Source: Nitrobacter sp051535215
GTDB taxonomy: Bacteria > Pseudomonadota > Alphaproteobacteria > Rhizobiales > Xanthobacteraceae
DNA length: 64,000 bases
NCBI RefSeq assembly: GCF_051535215.1
Contig: NZ_JBPPLY010000003.1
Location: 124,001 to 188,000, forward strand
Direction: 5' to 3'
Part shown: piece after piece, positions 44,127 through 54,161 of the stretch
How positions within the stretch are numbered: position 1 is the stretch's first letter
Layout of the letters: every line of letters starts with the position of its first letter
Notes under the pieces: model-generated
Told to the model about the DNA's origin: nothing
Databases searched by the model: none
Seen by the model: the letters and a program-made list of their open reading frames with translations, nothing else
Position numbers and translations under genes: made by a program

Positions 44127-45086
44127 CTAGCGCACCAGCGCGGCGCGCGCGGCCTGCAGCCTGGCAAAATCCTCGCCGGCATGATGCGACGAGCGCGTCA
44201 GCGGGCTCGCCGACACCATCAGAAAGCCCTTGGTGTAGGCGACGGTCTCGTAGCCGGAAAACTTTTCCGGCGTCACATAGCGCATCACGGCATGATGTTT
44301 GCGGGTCGGCTGCAGGTATTGCCCGATGGTGAGAAAGTCGACGTCCGCCGAGCGCAGGTCGTCCATCACCTGCAAGACTTCGTGACGCTCCTCGCCGAGC
44401 CCGACCATGATCCCGGACTTGGTGAAGATCGTCGGATCGATCTCCTTCACTCGCTGCAAAAGACGGATGGAGTGGAAATAGCGCGCGCCGGGCCGTACCG
44501 TCAGGTAGCGCGACGGCACGGTTTCGAGATTGTGGTTGAAGACGTCGGGCCTGGCAGCAACGACTTTCTCAAGCGCGCCATCCTTGCGCAAAAAATCCGG
44601 CGTCAGGATTTCGATGGTCGTCGCGGGACAGCGCTCGCGGATCGCGCGAATGGTCTGCGCAAAATGCTCCGCTCCGCCGTCGTCGAGATCGTCGCGATCG
44701 ACAGAAGTAACGACGACGTGCGCCAGCCCAAGCTTTCGCGTCGCTTCGGCCACATATTCGGGTTCGGACGGTTCAAGCGCGCCGGGCATTCCGGTCTTGA
44801 CGTTGCAGAAGGCGCAGGCGCGGGTGCAGGTGTCGCCCATGATCATGAAGGTGGCGTGCTTTTTGTCCCAGCACTCGCCGATATTCGGGCAGCCCGCCTC
44901 CTCGCAGACCGTGACCAGGCCATTCTCCTTGACGATCCGGCGCGTATCCGCATAGCCGCGTGTGTTCGGCGCACGCACGCGGATCCAATCCGGTTTCGGC
45001 GGCGACAGCGCATCGGGCCGGTTGACCTTTTCCGGATGGCGGGGCCGGACAGGATTGGCGGAAACAGTATCGAGGACGACGACCAT
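44127..45086 (-). CDS. lipA: Lipoyl synthase
   Basis: Radical SAM enzyme that inserts two sulfurs into octanoyl groups on lipoyl-carrier proteins. The 319-residue protein has both iron-sulfur clusters. The auxiliary cluster is C61, C66 and C72 (CEEAGCPNIGEC); the radical SAM cluster is C87, C91 and C94 (CTRACAFC). The C-terminal RSSxHAGE motif is present. Octanoyltransferase lipB is not in the window. A kinase gene and ratA follow on the same strand. Confidence 0.97.
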   Translation of the reverse strand: MVVVLDTVSANPVRPRHPEKVNRPDALSPPKPDWIRVRAPNTRGYADTRRIVKENGLVTVCEEAGCPNIGECWDKKHATFMIMGDTCTRACAFCNVKTGMPGALEPSEPEYVAEATRKLGLAHVVVTSVDRDDLDDGGAEHFAQTIRAIRERCPATTIEILTPDFLRKDGALEKVVAARPDVFNHNLETVPSRYLTVRPGARYFHSIRLLQRVKEIDPTIFTKSGIMVGLGEERHEVLQVMDDLRSADVDFLTIGQYLQPTRKHHAVMRYVTPEKFSGYETVAYTKGFLMVSASPLTRSSHHAGEDFARLQAARAALVR

Positions 45087-45214
45087 GAATGATCCGTTGT
45101 ACAGGAGGTGTTAGGTAATCTGCCCGGCGGAGCGCTGCAACCCGCTTCGCCATATCAGTCAGATGTGTAACATATCCCAAAGCGCCCCGCCCGCCCCCGA
45201 TTGCCGCCTGAAAA

Positions 45215-45835
45215 ATGACTTCGAGCCAGACATCCGACACCCCGAACCCGCCTATTCTCGGCAAGCCGCTCAAGCCCTCGTTTTTCGCGCGCAGCGTGCA
45301 TGACGTCGCGCCCGACCTGATCGGCGCGACGCTGCTGGTCGACGGGGTCGGCGGCATCATCGTCGAGGTGGAGGCCTATCACCATACGGAGCCGGCGGCG
45401 CATTCCCATCGGGGCCCGACGCCGCGGAATATGGTGATGTTCGGTCCGCCCGGCTTTACCTACGTCTATCGCTCCTACGGAATCCACTGGTGCATGAACT
45501 TTGTGTGCGAAAAGAACGGCTCCGCAGCCGCCGTTTTGATCCGCGCCCTGCAACCGACCCATGGCATTCCGGCGATGCGGCGGCGGCGCGGGCTGCACGA
45601 CGAGCGCCTGCTGTGTTCGGGGCCGGGCAAGTTGTGCGAGGCGCTCGGGATATCGATTGCGCACAACGCGCTGCCGCTCGATGCGCCGCCGATCGCGGTC
45701 TATCAGCGCACAGCCAAGTTTGAAGTCGTCACCGGCGTGCGCATCGGCATCACCAAGGCCGTCGACCTGCCATGGCGATACGGATTGAAGGGGTCGAAAT
45801 TCCTGAGCAAGCCGTTCAGGAACGTTGCGCCCTGA
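45215..45835 (+). CDS. mpg: 3-methyladenine DNA glycosylase (AAG/MPG type)
   Basis: Excises alkylated purines such as 3-methyladenine, starting base-excision repair. The 206-residue protein fits the human-AAG-like family with IIVEVEAYHH (catalytic Glu region), SHRGPTPRNMVMFGPPGFTYVYRSYG and CSGPGKLCEALG. Start ATG 45215 is divergent from lipA (gap 128 bases). The last 20 bases overlap the end of the MFS gene on the other strand. Confidence 0.94.
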   Translation: MTSSQTSDTPNPPILGKPLKPSFFARSVHDVAPDLIGATLLVDGVGGIIVEVEAYHHTEPAAHSHRGPTPRNMVMFGPPGFTYVYRSYGIHWCMNFVCEKNGSAAAVLIRALQPTHGIPAMRRRRGLHDERLLCSGPGKLCEALGISIAHNALPLDAPPIAVYQRTAKFEVVTGVRIGITKAVDLPWRYGLKGSKFLSKPFRNVAP

Positions 45836-46982
45836 GATCGATCATCAGCGGGAACACGACCATCGGCACGACGGCAAGGCCGATCGGCACGAATGCGAAC
45901 GCGGCGTTCCCCGTGATATCCCAGACCATTCCGCTGACGATCGAGATCAGCATCGCAATGCCGTAACCGATCGTGAACATTCCCGCTGACATGCGGGGCA
46001 CGTCCTCCGGCGCAACGAGCAATGCCGGCAGTGTCAGCACAAGAGTCAGGCCCACGGCGCAGGTGCAGCCGACCAGCGCCGCCGCGCCTACGATTCCCCA
46101 CAAGTTCGTGGTGGTTGCGACACCCGCAGCGCCAATCAGGCCGAGAACGCCGGTGAGGACGAGCGGCCATTTCCGCCGCTCCAGCCGGCTCGCGATGACC
46201 ATGAGGAGGATTGATCCCGGCAACTGTCCGAGGTTGAGCGCCGACAGCGCCGGCCCGATCAGGTCGGTATGGCCGGTTTGCAGCAGCAGGCCCGGCAGGA
46301 ATGCATTCGTGCAGAAATAAAGCTGATTGTTCGCGCTGGCGACGAGGCCGACTTTCCAGAGCAGCGGATCGCGCCAGTCCGGCATCCAGCGGCCGTGCCG
46401 GGCCGCTACGCCCTCCCCACCCGGGCGCGCGATGAAGACGACCAGTGCGATCACCGCCGAAGCAAACGACCAGAGTTCGAGGCTCGCGCGCCACCCGCCT
46501 CCCAGCAAGGGGACGACGATTGCCGCAAATACGACGGGAAAGATTTCCCCGCATAGCAAGCCGTTGGTGTAGACCGCTGTGGCGAAACCGATCCGGTGAG
46601 GCACCCATTGCCGCACCAGCGGCGGCAGCGCCGGTTGCATCAGCGCCACACCAGCCGCCATCATCGCGGTTGCGGCGAACAGCGTCATCGCATCGATGGC
46701 GAAACCGCGCAGCGCCGACCCTGCGCTGGCGACCAGGAGGCCGACCACCAGCGCCTTGATGGCGCCGACGCGAGCGATGAGCAGTGATCCTGGGACCGCG
46801 ATCAGCGCGAACAGGCTGACCGGAATGGCGTTGAGAATGCCAACCTCGGTTCCGGACAGCGCAAGATCCGAAATGATGGCCGCCAGCACCGGCGGCACCG
46901 CAAGGATCGTAAGCCGCAGTCCGACCCCGCTAAGCCAGAGCAGGCTCAAGGGTCGCAGCGACGACGACCGCGTTGCGCTCAC
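45816..46982 (-). CDS. MFS transporter (CynX/NimT type)
   Basis: A 388-residue 12-span major-facilitator protein. The sequence has the CynX/NimT-like cyanate or nitroimidazole-resistance style: LSLLWLSGVGLRLTILAVPPVLAAI at the N-terminus, the GSLLIARVGAIKALVVGL motif in the first loop, and PLARQWVPHRIGFATAVYTNGLL-like TM. The substrate is not known. A GTG start (46980-46982) overlaps the valS stop by four bases (GTGA), which implies translational coupling of a transporter to valS; this is unusual and looks incidental. It converges with mpg. Confidence 0.85.
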   Translation of the reverse strand: MSATRSSSLRPLSLLWLSGVGLRLTILAVPPVLAAIISDLALSGTEVGILNAIPVSLFALIAVPGSLLIARVGAIKALVVGLLVASAGSALRGFAIDAMTLFAATAMMAAGVALMQPALPPLVRQWVPHRIGFATAVYTNGLLCGEIFPVVFAAIVVPLLGGGWRASLELWSFASAVIALVVFIARPGGEGVAARHGRWMPDWRDPLLWKVGLVASANNQLYFCTNAFLPGLLLQTGHTDLIGPALSALNLGQLPGSILLMVIASRLERRKWPLVLTGVLGLIGAAGVATTTNLWGIVGAAALVGCTCAVGLTLVLTLPALLVAPEDVPRMSAGMFTIGYGIAMLISIVSGMVWDITGNAAFAFVPIGLAVVPMVVFPLMIDLRAQRS

Positions 46983-49843
46983 TCAGCAGCCTTCAGACGC
47001 TCCAGCGCCTCGACGAATTTCGCCTTGCGCGCGCTTGCTGCTTCGCGCTTTTCCTTTTCGTCCTCGACAATGTCTTCAGGCGCGTTGGCGAGGAAATTCT
47101 CATTGCTGAGCTTCAAGTCGACCCGCATGATGTCCGCATCGGCCTTGGCGATTTCCTTCTCCAGCCGTGCCCGCTCGGCGGCGAGGTCAATGACGCCTTT
47201 CAACGGAAGCGCAGCGACTTCGCCGCGGATCAACAGTTGCACGGCGCCTGCCGGCGCACGGTCTGCGAATGAGATGTCCGCGAGCCGGGACATTCGCTTG
47301 ACGACCTCGCTCCAGCGTTGCGCCCGCGCCTTGCTCTCGGCGGATGCGCCCGCGAGCACCAGCGGCGTCAGCGTCGCGGGCGGAATATTCATTTCGGCGC
47401 GGACCGAGCGGATGGCGGCGACGAGATCGACAACCCAGCCGATCTCGGCCTCGGCCGCCTCGTCGCGGAAATAGGGTTTCGACGGATTGGCAAGCGGCTC
47501 AGGCGCGGCATAGGGATCGCACGCGACCGCCTCGAGCAACGCCTGCTGCTGTTCGGTGAGTTCGGCCTTGACCGGCCAGGGAGACAGCGTCAGCAGTTGC
47601 GCGCGCGACGATGTCACCGCCCACAACTCCTCGGTGATGAACGGCATGAACGGATGCAAAAGCTTCAGAATTTCATCGCGCGCCCACGCGACCATGGCGC
47701 GGGTCTCCGACTTGGCGGGCCCGTCCTCGCCGATCAGAACGGGCTTTGCAAGTTCCAGATACCAATCGCAGTAGACGTTCCAGACGAAGCGGTAGATTTC
47801 GCCGGCGGCGTCGTTGAAGCGATAACCTTCAATGGCCGCGGTGACTTCGCTCGTCGCGCGCGCGGTCTCGTGAACGATCCATCGGTTGAGCGTTTCCTTT
47901 GCGGCGGTCGGATCGAACTGAGCGGGAACAGCGCACTCATTCATTTCCGCGAAGCGGCAGGCGTTCCAGAGCTTGGTCGCAAAATTGCGATACCCCTCGA
48001 CCCGCTGCGACGACAGCTTGATGTCGCGGCCCTGCGCCGCCATCGCCGCGAGCGTGAAACGCAGCGCATCGGCGCCGTATTTATCGATCAGATGAAGGGG
48101 GTCGATGACGTTGCCCTTCGACTTCGACATCTTTGCACCGCTCTCGTCGCGGACGAGCGCGTGAATATAGACCTTCGGAAACGGCGCTTCCTTCATGAAA
48201 TGGAAACCCATCATCATCATCCGGGCGACCCAGAAGAAGATGATGTCGAAACCCGTGACCAGCACGTTGGTGGGATAATAGCGTTTCAACTCCGGCGTCG
48301 CGTCAGGCCAGCCGAGCGTCGAGAACGGCCACAGCGCTGAAGAGAACCAGGTGTCGAGCACGTCCTCGTCGCGCGTTATGAAGCCATCGCGCTTTGCAGG
48401 ATCGCTCGCCATTGCAGCGCCCTGCTCGGCGGTGATGATGCCTTTCTCGACATAGTAGCCGAGCGCATGGCCGATCGCTTCGTCCTCTGTTTCCGCGACG
48501 AACACCTTGCCGTCCGGGCCATACCAGGCCGGAATCTGGTGACCCCACCAGAGTTGGCGCGAGATGCACCACGGCTGGATGTTCTCCATCCACTCGAAGT
48601 AGGTCTTCTCCCAGTTCTTCGGCACGAACGTGGTTTCGCCCAGGCGCACGGCCGCAATCGCCGGCTGCGCCAGTTGCTTGGCGTTAACGTACCATTGATC
48701 CGTCAGATAGGGTTCGATGACCGCACCGGAGCGGTCGCCGTGCGGCACCATATGCGCGTGCGGCTCGACCTTGTCGAGGAAGCCGAAATCTTCGAGACGC
48801 GCGACGATCGCCTTGCGCGCGGCGAAGCGATCCATGCCGTCGAATTCTTCCGCCAGCATCAATGCGCCTTCGGGCAGACCGCGCAGATAATCCTCATTAT
48901 TGGATAGCGCCAGCCGGCCTTCGCGGTCGAGCACGCCGATCTGCGGCAGGCGGTGGCGCTTGCCGACCTCGAAGTCATTGAAGTCATGCGCCGGAGTGAT
49001 CTTGACGGCGCCGGTGCCTTTTTCCGGATCGGCATAGTCATCTCCGATGATCGGGATGATGCGGCCGACCAGCGGCAGCACGACATTGCTGCCGATCAGA
49101 TGCTCGAGTTTCTCGTTCTCGGGGTGGACGGCGACGGCCGTGTCACCCAGCATGGTCTCAGGCCGCGTGGTAGCGACGACGATATAGGTCGAACGATCGT
49201 CCGGATTGAAGCTCTTGCCCTCGATCGGGTAGCGCAGATGCCAGAGGCTGCCCTTGACCTCGATCTGCTTGACCTCGAGATCGGAAATCGCGGTGAGCAG
49301 CTTCGGATCCCAGTTGACCAGCCGCTTGTCCTTGTAGATTAGGCCGGCGCGGTGCAGTTCGACGAACACCTTGGCGACAGCGCGCGACAAGCCCTCATCC
49401 ATGGTGAAACGCTCGCGCGACCAGTCGCATGAGGCGCCCAAGCGCTTCAACTGGTTGACGATGGCGCCGCCGCTTTCCGCCTTCCACTGCCAGACACGCT
49501 CGAGAAACCGGGCGCGACCCATCTCGCGGCGGCCGGGTTCTTGCCGCTCCATCAACTGCCGTTCCACCACCATCTGCGTCGCAATGCCGGCGTGGTCTGT
49601 GCCGGGCTGCCACAACACGTCGCGGCCGCGCATGCGCTCGAAACGGCACAACACGTCCTGCAACGTGTTGTTGAGCGCGTGACCCATATGCAACGAGCCG
49701 GTGACGTTCGGCGGCGGGATGACGATCGTAAACGGTTCAGCGTCGCGGCGATCCGCCCGTCCGGCCTTGAACGCGTCGGCCTCTTCCCAGAGACGGGACA
49801 TGCGACTTTCAATGTCGGCAGGCTGATAGGTCTTTTCGATCAT
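46979..49843 (-). CDS. valS: Valyl-tRNA synthetase
   Basis: Class I synthetase, 954 residues. The HIGH signature is HMGH (52-55, in PPPNVTGSLHMGHALN) and KMSKS appears in GAKMSKSKGNVIDP. An editing domain lies between and a C-terminal coiled coil (RLEKEIAKADADIMRVDLK) closes the chain. The start ATG 49841-49843 replaces a 12-residue upstream extension. It follows popZ after 182 bases, as in relatives. It ends overlapping the MFS gene by four bases. Confidence 0.97.
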   Translation of the reverse strand: MIEKTYQPADIESRMSRLWEEADAFKAGRADRRDAEPFTIVIPPPNVTGSLHMGHALNNTLQDVLCRFERMRGRDVLWQPGTDHAGIATQMVVERQLMERQEPGRREMGRARFLERVWQWKAESGGAIVNQLKRLGASCDWSRERFTMDEGLSRAVAKVFVELHRAGLIYKDKRLVNWDPKLLTAISDLEVKQIEVKGSLWHLRYPIEGKSFNPDDRSTYIVVATTRPETMLGDTAVAVHPENEKLEHLIGSNVVLPLVGRIIPIIGDDYADPEKGTGAVKITPAHDFNDFEVGKRHRLPQIGVLDREGRLALSNNEDYLRGLPEGALMLAEEFDGMDRFAARKAIVARLEDFGFLDKVEPHAHMVPHGDRSGAVIEPYLTDQWYVNAKQLAQPAIAAVRLGETTFVPKNWEKTYFEWMENIQPWCISRQLWWGHQIPAWYGPDGKVFVAETEDEAIGHALGYYVEKGIITAEQGAAMASDPAKRDGFITRDEDVLDTWFSSALWPFSTLGWPDATPELKRYYPTNVLVTGFDIIFFWVARMMMMGFHFMKEAPFPKVYIHALVRDESGAKMSKSKGNVIDPLHLIDKYGADALRFTLAAMAAQGRDIKLSSQRVEGYRNFATKLWNACRFAEMNECAVPAQFDPTAAKETLNRWIVHETARATSEVTAAIEGYRFNDAAGEIYRFVWNVYCDWYLELAKPVLIGEDGPAKSETRAMVAWARDEILKLLHPFMPFITEELWAVTSSRAQLLTLSPWPVKAELTEQQQALLEAVACDPYAAPEPLANPSKPYFRDEAAEAEIGWVVDLVAAIRSVRAEMNIPPATLTPLVLAGASAESKARAQRWSEVVKRMSRLADISFADRAPAGAVQLLIRGEVAALPLKGVIDLAAERARLEKEIAKADADIMRVDLKLSNENFLANAPEDIVEDEKEKREAASARKAKFVEALERLKAAE

Positions 49844-49997
49844 GGCAATGCAATCACACTGGGGTGTCGTCTCGGGCAAATTCGCAGAAATGAAGAGCGT
49901 CTGACCGCTAAAAGCCTTTCAGCGCGCGCCAAGTCAACACGACTGCCGAATAAACCGGCCTCGGGTGGGCGGATGACGGTCTCAAGGTCAGGCGGTC

Positions 49998-50013
49998 ACC
50001 GCCGAAAGGCGGT
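49998..50013 (-). terminator. Possible hairpin after popZ
   Basis: ACCGCC-GAAA-GGCGGT is a perfect 6-bp stem with a stable tetraloop, 13 bases beyond the popZ stop on the minus strand. It lacks a T-run, so it may be a factor-dependent terminator or an mRNA-stabilising hairpin. Confidence 0.3.
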
Positions 50014-50025
50014 TCCGGGAACAGC

Positions 50026-50724
50026 TTAGGGGCGACCCCGCGATACCCGCTCGATTTCGGTCTTGACGATGCGCTCGACCAGTCCCGGCAGGTTGTCGTC
50101 GAGCCAGGACTTCAGCATCGGGCGCAGCATCTCCTTGACGAGGTCCTCAAGTGTGCGGGCATTGTTGCTTAAAACCGTGGTGGCGAGCGAGTTGAAGGCG
50201 GTCTCGACCGCCGAAACCGTCGAATGCGACAATATTTGCGCGGCCGGCGCCGCGTGGGCGGCTGGTCGTTCGACGGTGCCCGGACCGGCTCGGCCGGCCG
50301 GAGCAGCCTCCTCAAATTCCAGATCGTCCTGCGGTTCGACCTTCTGAAAAGCGGCCTGCGCGGGGGACGGAACGGCCATCTCGTCGGTCAGTTCAAATAC
50401 CTCCTCGACCGGATCCTGAGCCGGACGAACCTCCTCTTCGGTGGTTGCAGCATCGAGATTTGCGAGCAGCGCATCGATGTCGTCCTGACTGTTGTCGGCA
50501 GCCGGCTTCGGCATGATCGTCACTGGAGGAATTGCGGTCATGGCAGCCGACTTTGCAGGCGCGGCCGGTTTGGACGGAGGAACCGGCTGGGGTTTCGCGA
50601 CCGTTGCATCCTTAACCGCTGTCTTTGCGTCCGCCGCGGGCTTTTCGTCATCGGCGATGATGCGGCGGATCGACGCCAGAATCTCCTCCATGGAGGGTTC
50701 TTGGACCTTTGCAGGCTGCGTCAT
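50026..50724 (-). CDS. popZ: Polar organising protein PopZ (DUF2497)
   Basis: PopZ assembles at cell poles and anchors chromosome origins through ParB in Caulobacter. The 232-residue protein has the conserved N-terminal block EPSMEEILASIRRIIADDE (residues about 9-27), a long acidic/Pro-Ala linker with DDIDALLANLD, and the C-terminal oligomerising helices LEDLVKEMLRPMLKSWLDDNLPGLVERIVKTEIERV (about 192-228). ATG 50722-50724 is the start. It sits between valS and tolC, as in relatives. PopZ is found only in alphaproteobacteria. Confidence 0.92.
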   Translation of the reverse strand: MTQPAKVQEPSMEEILASIRRIIADDEKPAADAKTAVKDATVAKPQPVPPSKPAAPAKSAAMTAIPPVTIMPKPAADNSQDDIDALLANLDAATTEEEVRPAQDPVEEVFELTDEMAVPSPAQAAFQKVEPQDDLEFEEAAPAGRAGPGTVERPAAHAAPAAQILSHSTVSAVETAFNSLATTVLSNNARTLEDLVKEMLRPMLKSWLDDNLPGLVERIVKTEIERVSRGRP

Positions 50725-51001
50725 GTCCAACTCCAAATCTTCGCGGCCCGCACCAGCGTCCTGGCATCAAGCGATAGGAATTCCCGATCCCGAATGCGGC
50801 CTCGGATTTCAATCGCAAACCCGATTTGTCTCCGGATCACGCGCTGCAAATCGACGCCGATGTTCTCCGCCACGAACTCCGCAGCAAGCCCATCGGCACC
50901 CCGATATCGCACGAATCGATTCGTGGCCTCATGCAAAGGTATGGCACGGCATCAATTGATTGCAAGCAAAGGGCTGTGGACACGCGCTCTTCAGCGCATG
51001 A

Positions 51002-52399
51002 TCACTGTCCGTCCGGCGTACGCACGCCGACCCAACTGTCACGAACCTGGTGATAATGGACACTCGGATCGTAAATGGTGGTGTTCAGCTTCAGCACCTG
51101 CGGCGACAGCCGCCCGACAGCATTCAACACGGCGTAGGAAGCCACGACGCGATCGTGTTGGGCTGTCACCAGCGCAACCCGCGCATTGACGAGCGTCTGT
51201 TGCGCATTCAACACATCGAACGTGGTGCGCTGTCCTGCCTTGGCCTCTTCGCGAATGCCGTTGAGCGCGACTTCGGAGGCTTCAACCTGCGCCTGCGCCG
51301 ATACCACCTGCGACTTGCCCGCCTCGAGCTGGCCCCATGCCTGCACCACGCTGGCGCGAGTCTGATCGCGGACCTGTTCGAGCGTGAGCCGTTGTTGCGC
51401 CAGCGTTTCCTTTGACTGGCGGATCAGCGAATACTCTGCTCCGCCCTGATAGATCGGCACCGACACCTGCGCGATCGCGGATGCAAAGAACTGCTTCTGG
51501 ACTGTGAGTTGCTGCGCGTAGCCCTGCTGCACGTTGGCCTGGAGACTTACGGTCGGGAACAGTGCGCCCTCGGCTACCTTGACCTGCAGGTGGCTGACGT
51601 CGATGCCGTACATCGCGGCGGTGATGTTGGGGTTTTGGGTCAGGCCAAGATCCACCGCGCCTGCGAGCGACGCCGGCAGAAAACGGTCAACTGGCGACCC
51701 CGGTGCCAGTTGCCCCGGCTCGTTGCCGACGATGCGGCGAAAATTCGAACGCGTCGTCGTGAGAGTGGATTGGGCCGTCATAAGCTGGGTGCGACCGGCG
51801 GCAAGCTGAGCCTGCGACTGCGCGACGTCGGTGCGGGTGACTTCGCCGACATTGAAACGATCACGCGTCTGCTTGAGCGTCTCCTCGAGCACGCGGACGT
51901 TGCTGCGCTGGACTTCCACGATGGCGGAATCGCGCAGGTAGTCCATGTAGATGGTTGCCGCAGCGAGCAGGACGGTTTGTTCGAGAACCCTCAAGCCCTC
52001 GCGCGACGCCGAGACCTGTCCTTCCGCCGCTCGGGTCTTGTTTGACGTCTGAAAGCCGTCGAACAAGGTCTGCGACACCGTTGCGCCGACAGCCGCCGGT
52101 GCCTGTGCGCCGTGAAGCGTTTGCCCCGGGCCTCCCGGCACGCCTTGCGTGGCGTCCGTATACTGATAACCGCCGCTCGCCGTTATGGCGACCTTCGGCC
52201 GATAACCGGACAGAGCCTGCGGCACGTTTTCGTCGGTCGCGCGAACCGACGCGCGCTGTGCGTTGAGCTGGGGATTGGTCTGGTAGGCGCGCACCAGCGC
52301 CGCCTCGATCGTGTCGGCGAGGACCGGTGTCGTCACCCCCGAACACGCCGTCACAACAACCAGCGCGGCAGCCCCGCTCAGCAGTCTCACACCACCCAT
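51002..52399 (-). CDS. tolC: TolC-family outer-membrane protein (type I secretion type)
   Basis: A 465-residue TolC-like outer-membrane channel with a signal peptide (residues about 1-28). It begins LRAYQTNPQLNAQRASVRATDE and has the repeat pair typical of the type I secretion OMPs (RNFRRIVGNEPGQL and SGAEYSLIRQSKETLAQQRLTLEQVRDQ-type helices). ATG 52397-52399 is the start. This is the usual generic efflux or secretion channel in this group. popZ lies 278 bases downstream, on the same strand. Confidence 0.92.
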   Translation of the reverse strand: MGGVRLLSGAAALVVVTACSGVTTPVLADTIEAALVRAYQTNPQLNAQRASVRATDENVPQALSGYRPKVAITASGGYQYTDATQGVPGGPGQTLHGAQAPAAVGATVSQTLFDGFQTSNKTRAAEGQVSASREGLRVLEQTVLLAAATIYMDYLRDSAIVEVQRSNVRVLEETLKQTRDRFNVGEVTRTDVAQSQAQLAAGRTQLMTAQSTLTTTRSNFRRIVGNEPGQLAPGSPVDRFLPASLAGAVDLGLTQNPNITAAMYGIDVSHLQVKVAEGALFPTVSLQANVQQGYAQQLTVQKQFFASAIAQVSVPIYQGGAEYSLIRQSKETLAQQRLTLEQVRDQTRASVVQAWGQLEAGKSQVVSAQAQVEASEVALNGIREEAKAGQRTTFDVLNAQQTLVNARVALVTAQHDRVVASYAVLNAVGRLSPQVLKLNTTIYDPSVHYHQVRDSWVGVRTPDGQ

Positions 52400-52846
52400 C
52401 CGCCGAGTTCCATTTCTTTCCGAGCGTCAAGGCCGCCTTTGCCTTAGCGCCGGACCCCTCAAGCCAATTTGTCCCCGTACAAGCATATTCGCCGTGAGAG
52501 CAAGACGGAACCCCTTGCGGGCAATCTCGATCGAAACTCTCCGGCTGGGGCATCGCGGCCACACCTGATGGACTGGACTGGAACTGTGGCCAAATTAAAC
52601 CAATCTCTCTTTGCAATTCCTGGTTTTTCGCGACGCTAAATTAATGGCTTCCCTACTCCTCCGAGATCAAGGAGAACGCAGGCAACACCCTGATTTCAAT
52701 GTCATTTGCGTTTGATAACTCCCCGCCACGGGAGTTCATCTCATGCCTTGACTATAGATGATAAAGCGTGATGAGCAGCGACACTGCTGATATGCCGCGC
52801 CGTGCCCCTGCGACCGCCAACCGCACGAGACCAATCTCGGCATCGG
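52400..52846. other. 447-base gap between prfB and tolC
   Basis: No gene is supported. In relatives I recall a protein-L-isoaspartate methyltransferase gene near tolC, which is absent here. A hairpin is listed below; the rest holds the tolC promoter region (52400-52500). Confidence 0.35.
52717..52736 (-). terminator. Hairpin between prfB and tolC
   Basis: AACTCCC-N6-GGGAGTT is a perfect 7-bp stem, about 110 bases downstream of prfB. There is no clear T-run, so it may be a weak terminator. Confidence 0.3.
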
Positions 52847-53978
52847 CTAATCCACATCTTCGACGGCGCCCGGCGAGATACCGAAGGCTTTCTGCGCCAG
52901 CGTCGCCGCCATGAATTCATCGAGGTCACCGTCGAGCACGCCTGACGTATCTGACGTCTGCACGCCGGTCCGGAGGTCTTTCACCATCTGATAGGGCTGC
53001 AGGACGTAGGACCTGATTTGATGGCCCCAACCGATGTCGGTCTTGGCCGCCTGATCAGCGGCCGCCTGTTCTTCCCGCTTCTTGAGTTCGATTTCATAGA
53101 GTCGCGCTCGCAGCATGTCCCAGGCTTGAGCCCGATTCTTGTGCTGCGAACGCCCGGCCTGACAAACGACCGCGACCCCGGTCGGAATGTGCGTGAGCCG
53201 CACTGCCGATTCGGTCTTGTTGACATGCTGGCCGCCAGCACCGCCGGAGCGCATGGTATCGGTGCGGACGTCGGATTCCTTGATGTCGATCTTGATGCTG
53301 TCGTCCACCACCGGGAAGATCGCCACGCTGGAAAATGACGTGTGGCGACGTGCGTTGGAATCAAACGGCGAAATTCTGACCAGACGGTGCACGCCTGCCT
53401 CGGTCTTGAGCCAGCCATAGGCGTTGTGACCGCTGACCTGGATCGTCGCCGACTTGATGCCGGCCTCTTCGCCAGGAGTTTCTTCCAGATACTCGACCTT
53501 GAAACCGCGATTCTCGGCCCAGCGCGTATACATGCGCAGCAGCATCGCAGCCCAGTCCTGGCTCTCGGTGCCTCCGGCGCCGGCATGAACCTCAAGATAG
53601 GAGTTGAAGCGATCCGCCTCGCCCGAGAGCAGTGCCTCGAGTTCGCGCCGCGCGACCTCTTTTTTGAGAGACTTCAGGGCGGCTTCGGCTTCCTCGACGA
53701 CGGCCTGATCGTTCTCGGCCTCGCCGAGTTCGATCATCCCGATCTGGTCCTCGAGTTCGCCCTCGACCTTGCCGATACCGGTCAGCGAATCCTCCAGCGA
53801 GGTCCGCTCCTGCATCAGCTTCTGCGCCTTCTGGGGATCGTTCCAGAGATCAGGATCCTCGGCGAGTTTGTTCAGTTCAGCAAGGCGCGCGGTTGATGCT
53901 TCGACGTCAAAGATGCCTCCTCAGCAGCCCGACCGACTGCTTGATCTCTTCGACGAGCCTTTCGATTTCAGCGCGCAT
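52847..53978 (-). CDS. prfB: Peptide chain release factor 2, with programmed +1 frameshift
   Basis: RF2 terminates translation at UGA and UAA. The gene is in two frames: codons 1-23 run from ATG 53976-53978 to CTT 53910-53912 and end at an in-frame UGA (53907-53909). After a +1 shift the frame continues from GAC 53906-53908 to stop 52847-52849, giving 376 residues in total, normal for RF2. The product has the SPF tripeptide that reads UGA/UAA (RISPFDSNA) and the catalytic GGQ in GGAGGQHVNKTESAVR. The first 23 codons are absent from single-frame gene calls. The frameshift site itself is listed separately. Confidence 0.95.
53906..53921 (-). promoter_or_regulatory. Programmed +1 frameshift site in prfB
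   Basis: The minus strand reads AGGAGG (53916-53921), CAT, then CTT-TGA-C (53906-53912). The Shine-Dalgarno-like AGGAGG lies three bases before CTT, as in the E. coli RF2 site (AGGGGG-TAT-CTT-TGA-C). Low RF2 makes ribosomes pause at UGA and slip +1, so RF2 autoregulates. Confidence 0.96.
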
Positions 53979-54161
53979 GGCCTTCTCTGATCCGCATCTC
54001 ACGACTTCGCTCAATGGTCGCAGGTGATGTAGCCGCGAAGGCGGTAAAGTGCAATCGCGATAGAGCATGATCCGCCGTCCGCGCAAAGCGGACAGGCGTC
54101 ATTTCGGAGCGCCGCTGGCGCCGCGTCCGGTGACCGGAAAGGTTTTTCGACAGTGGGCTGT

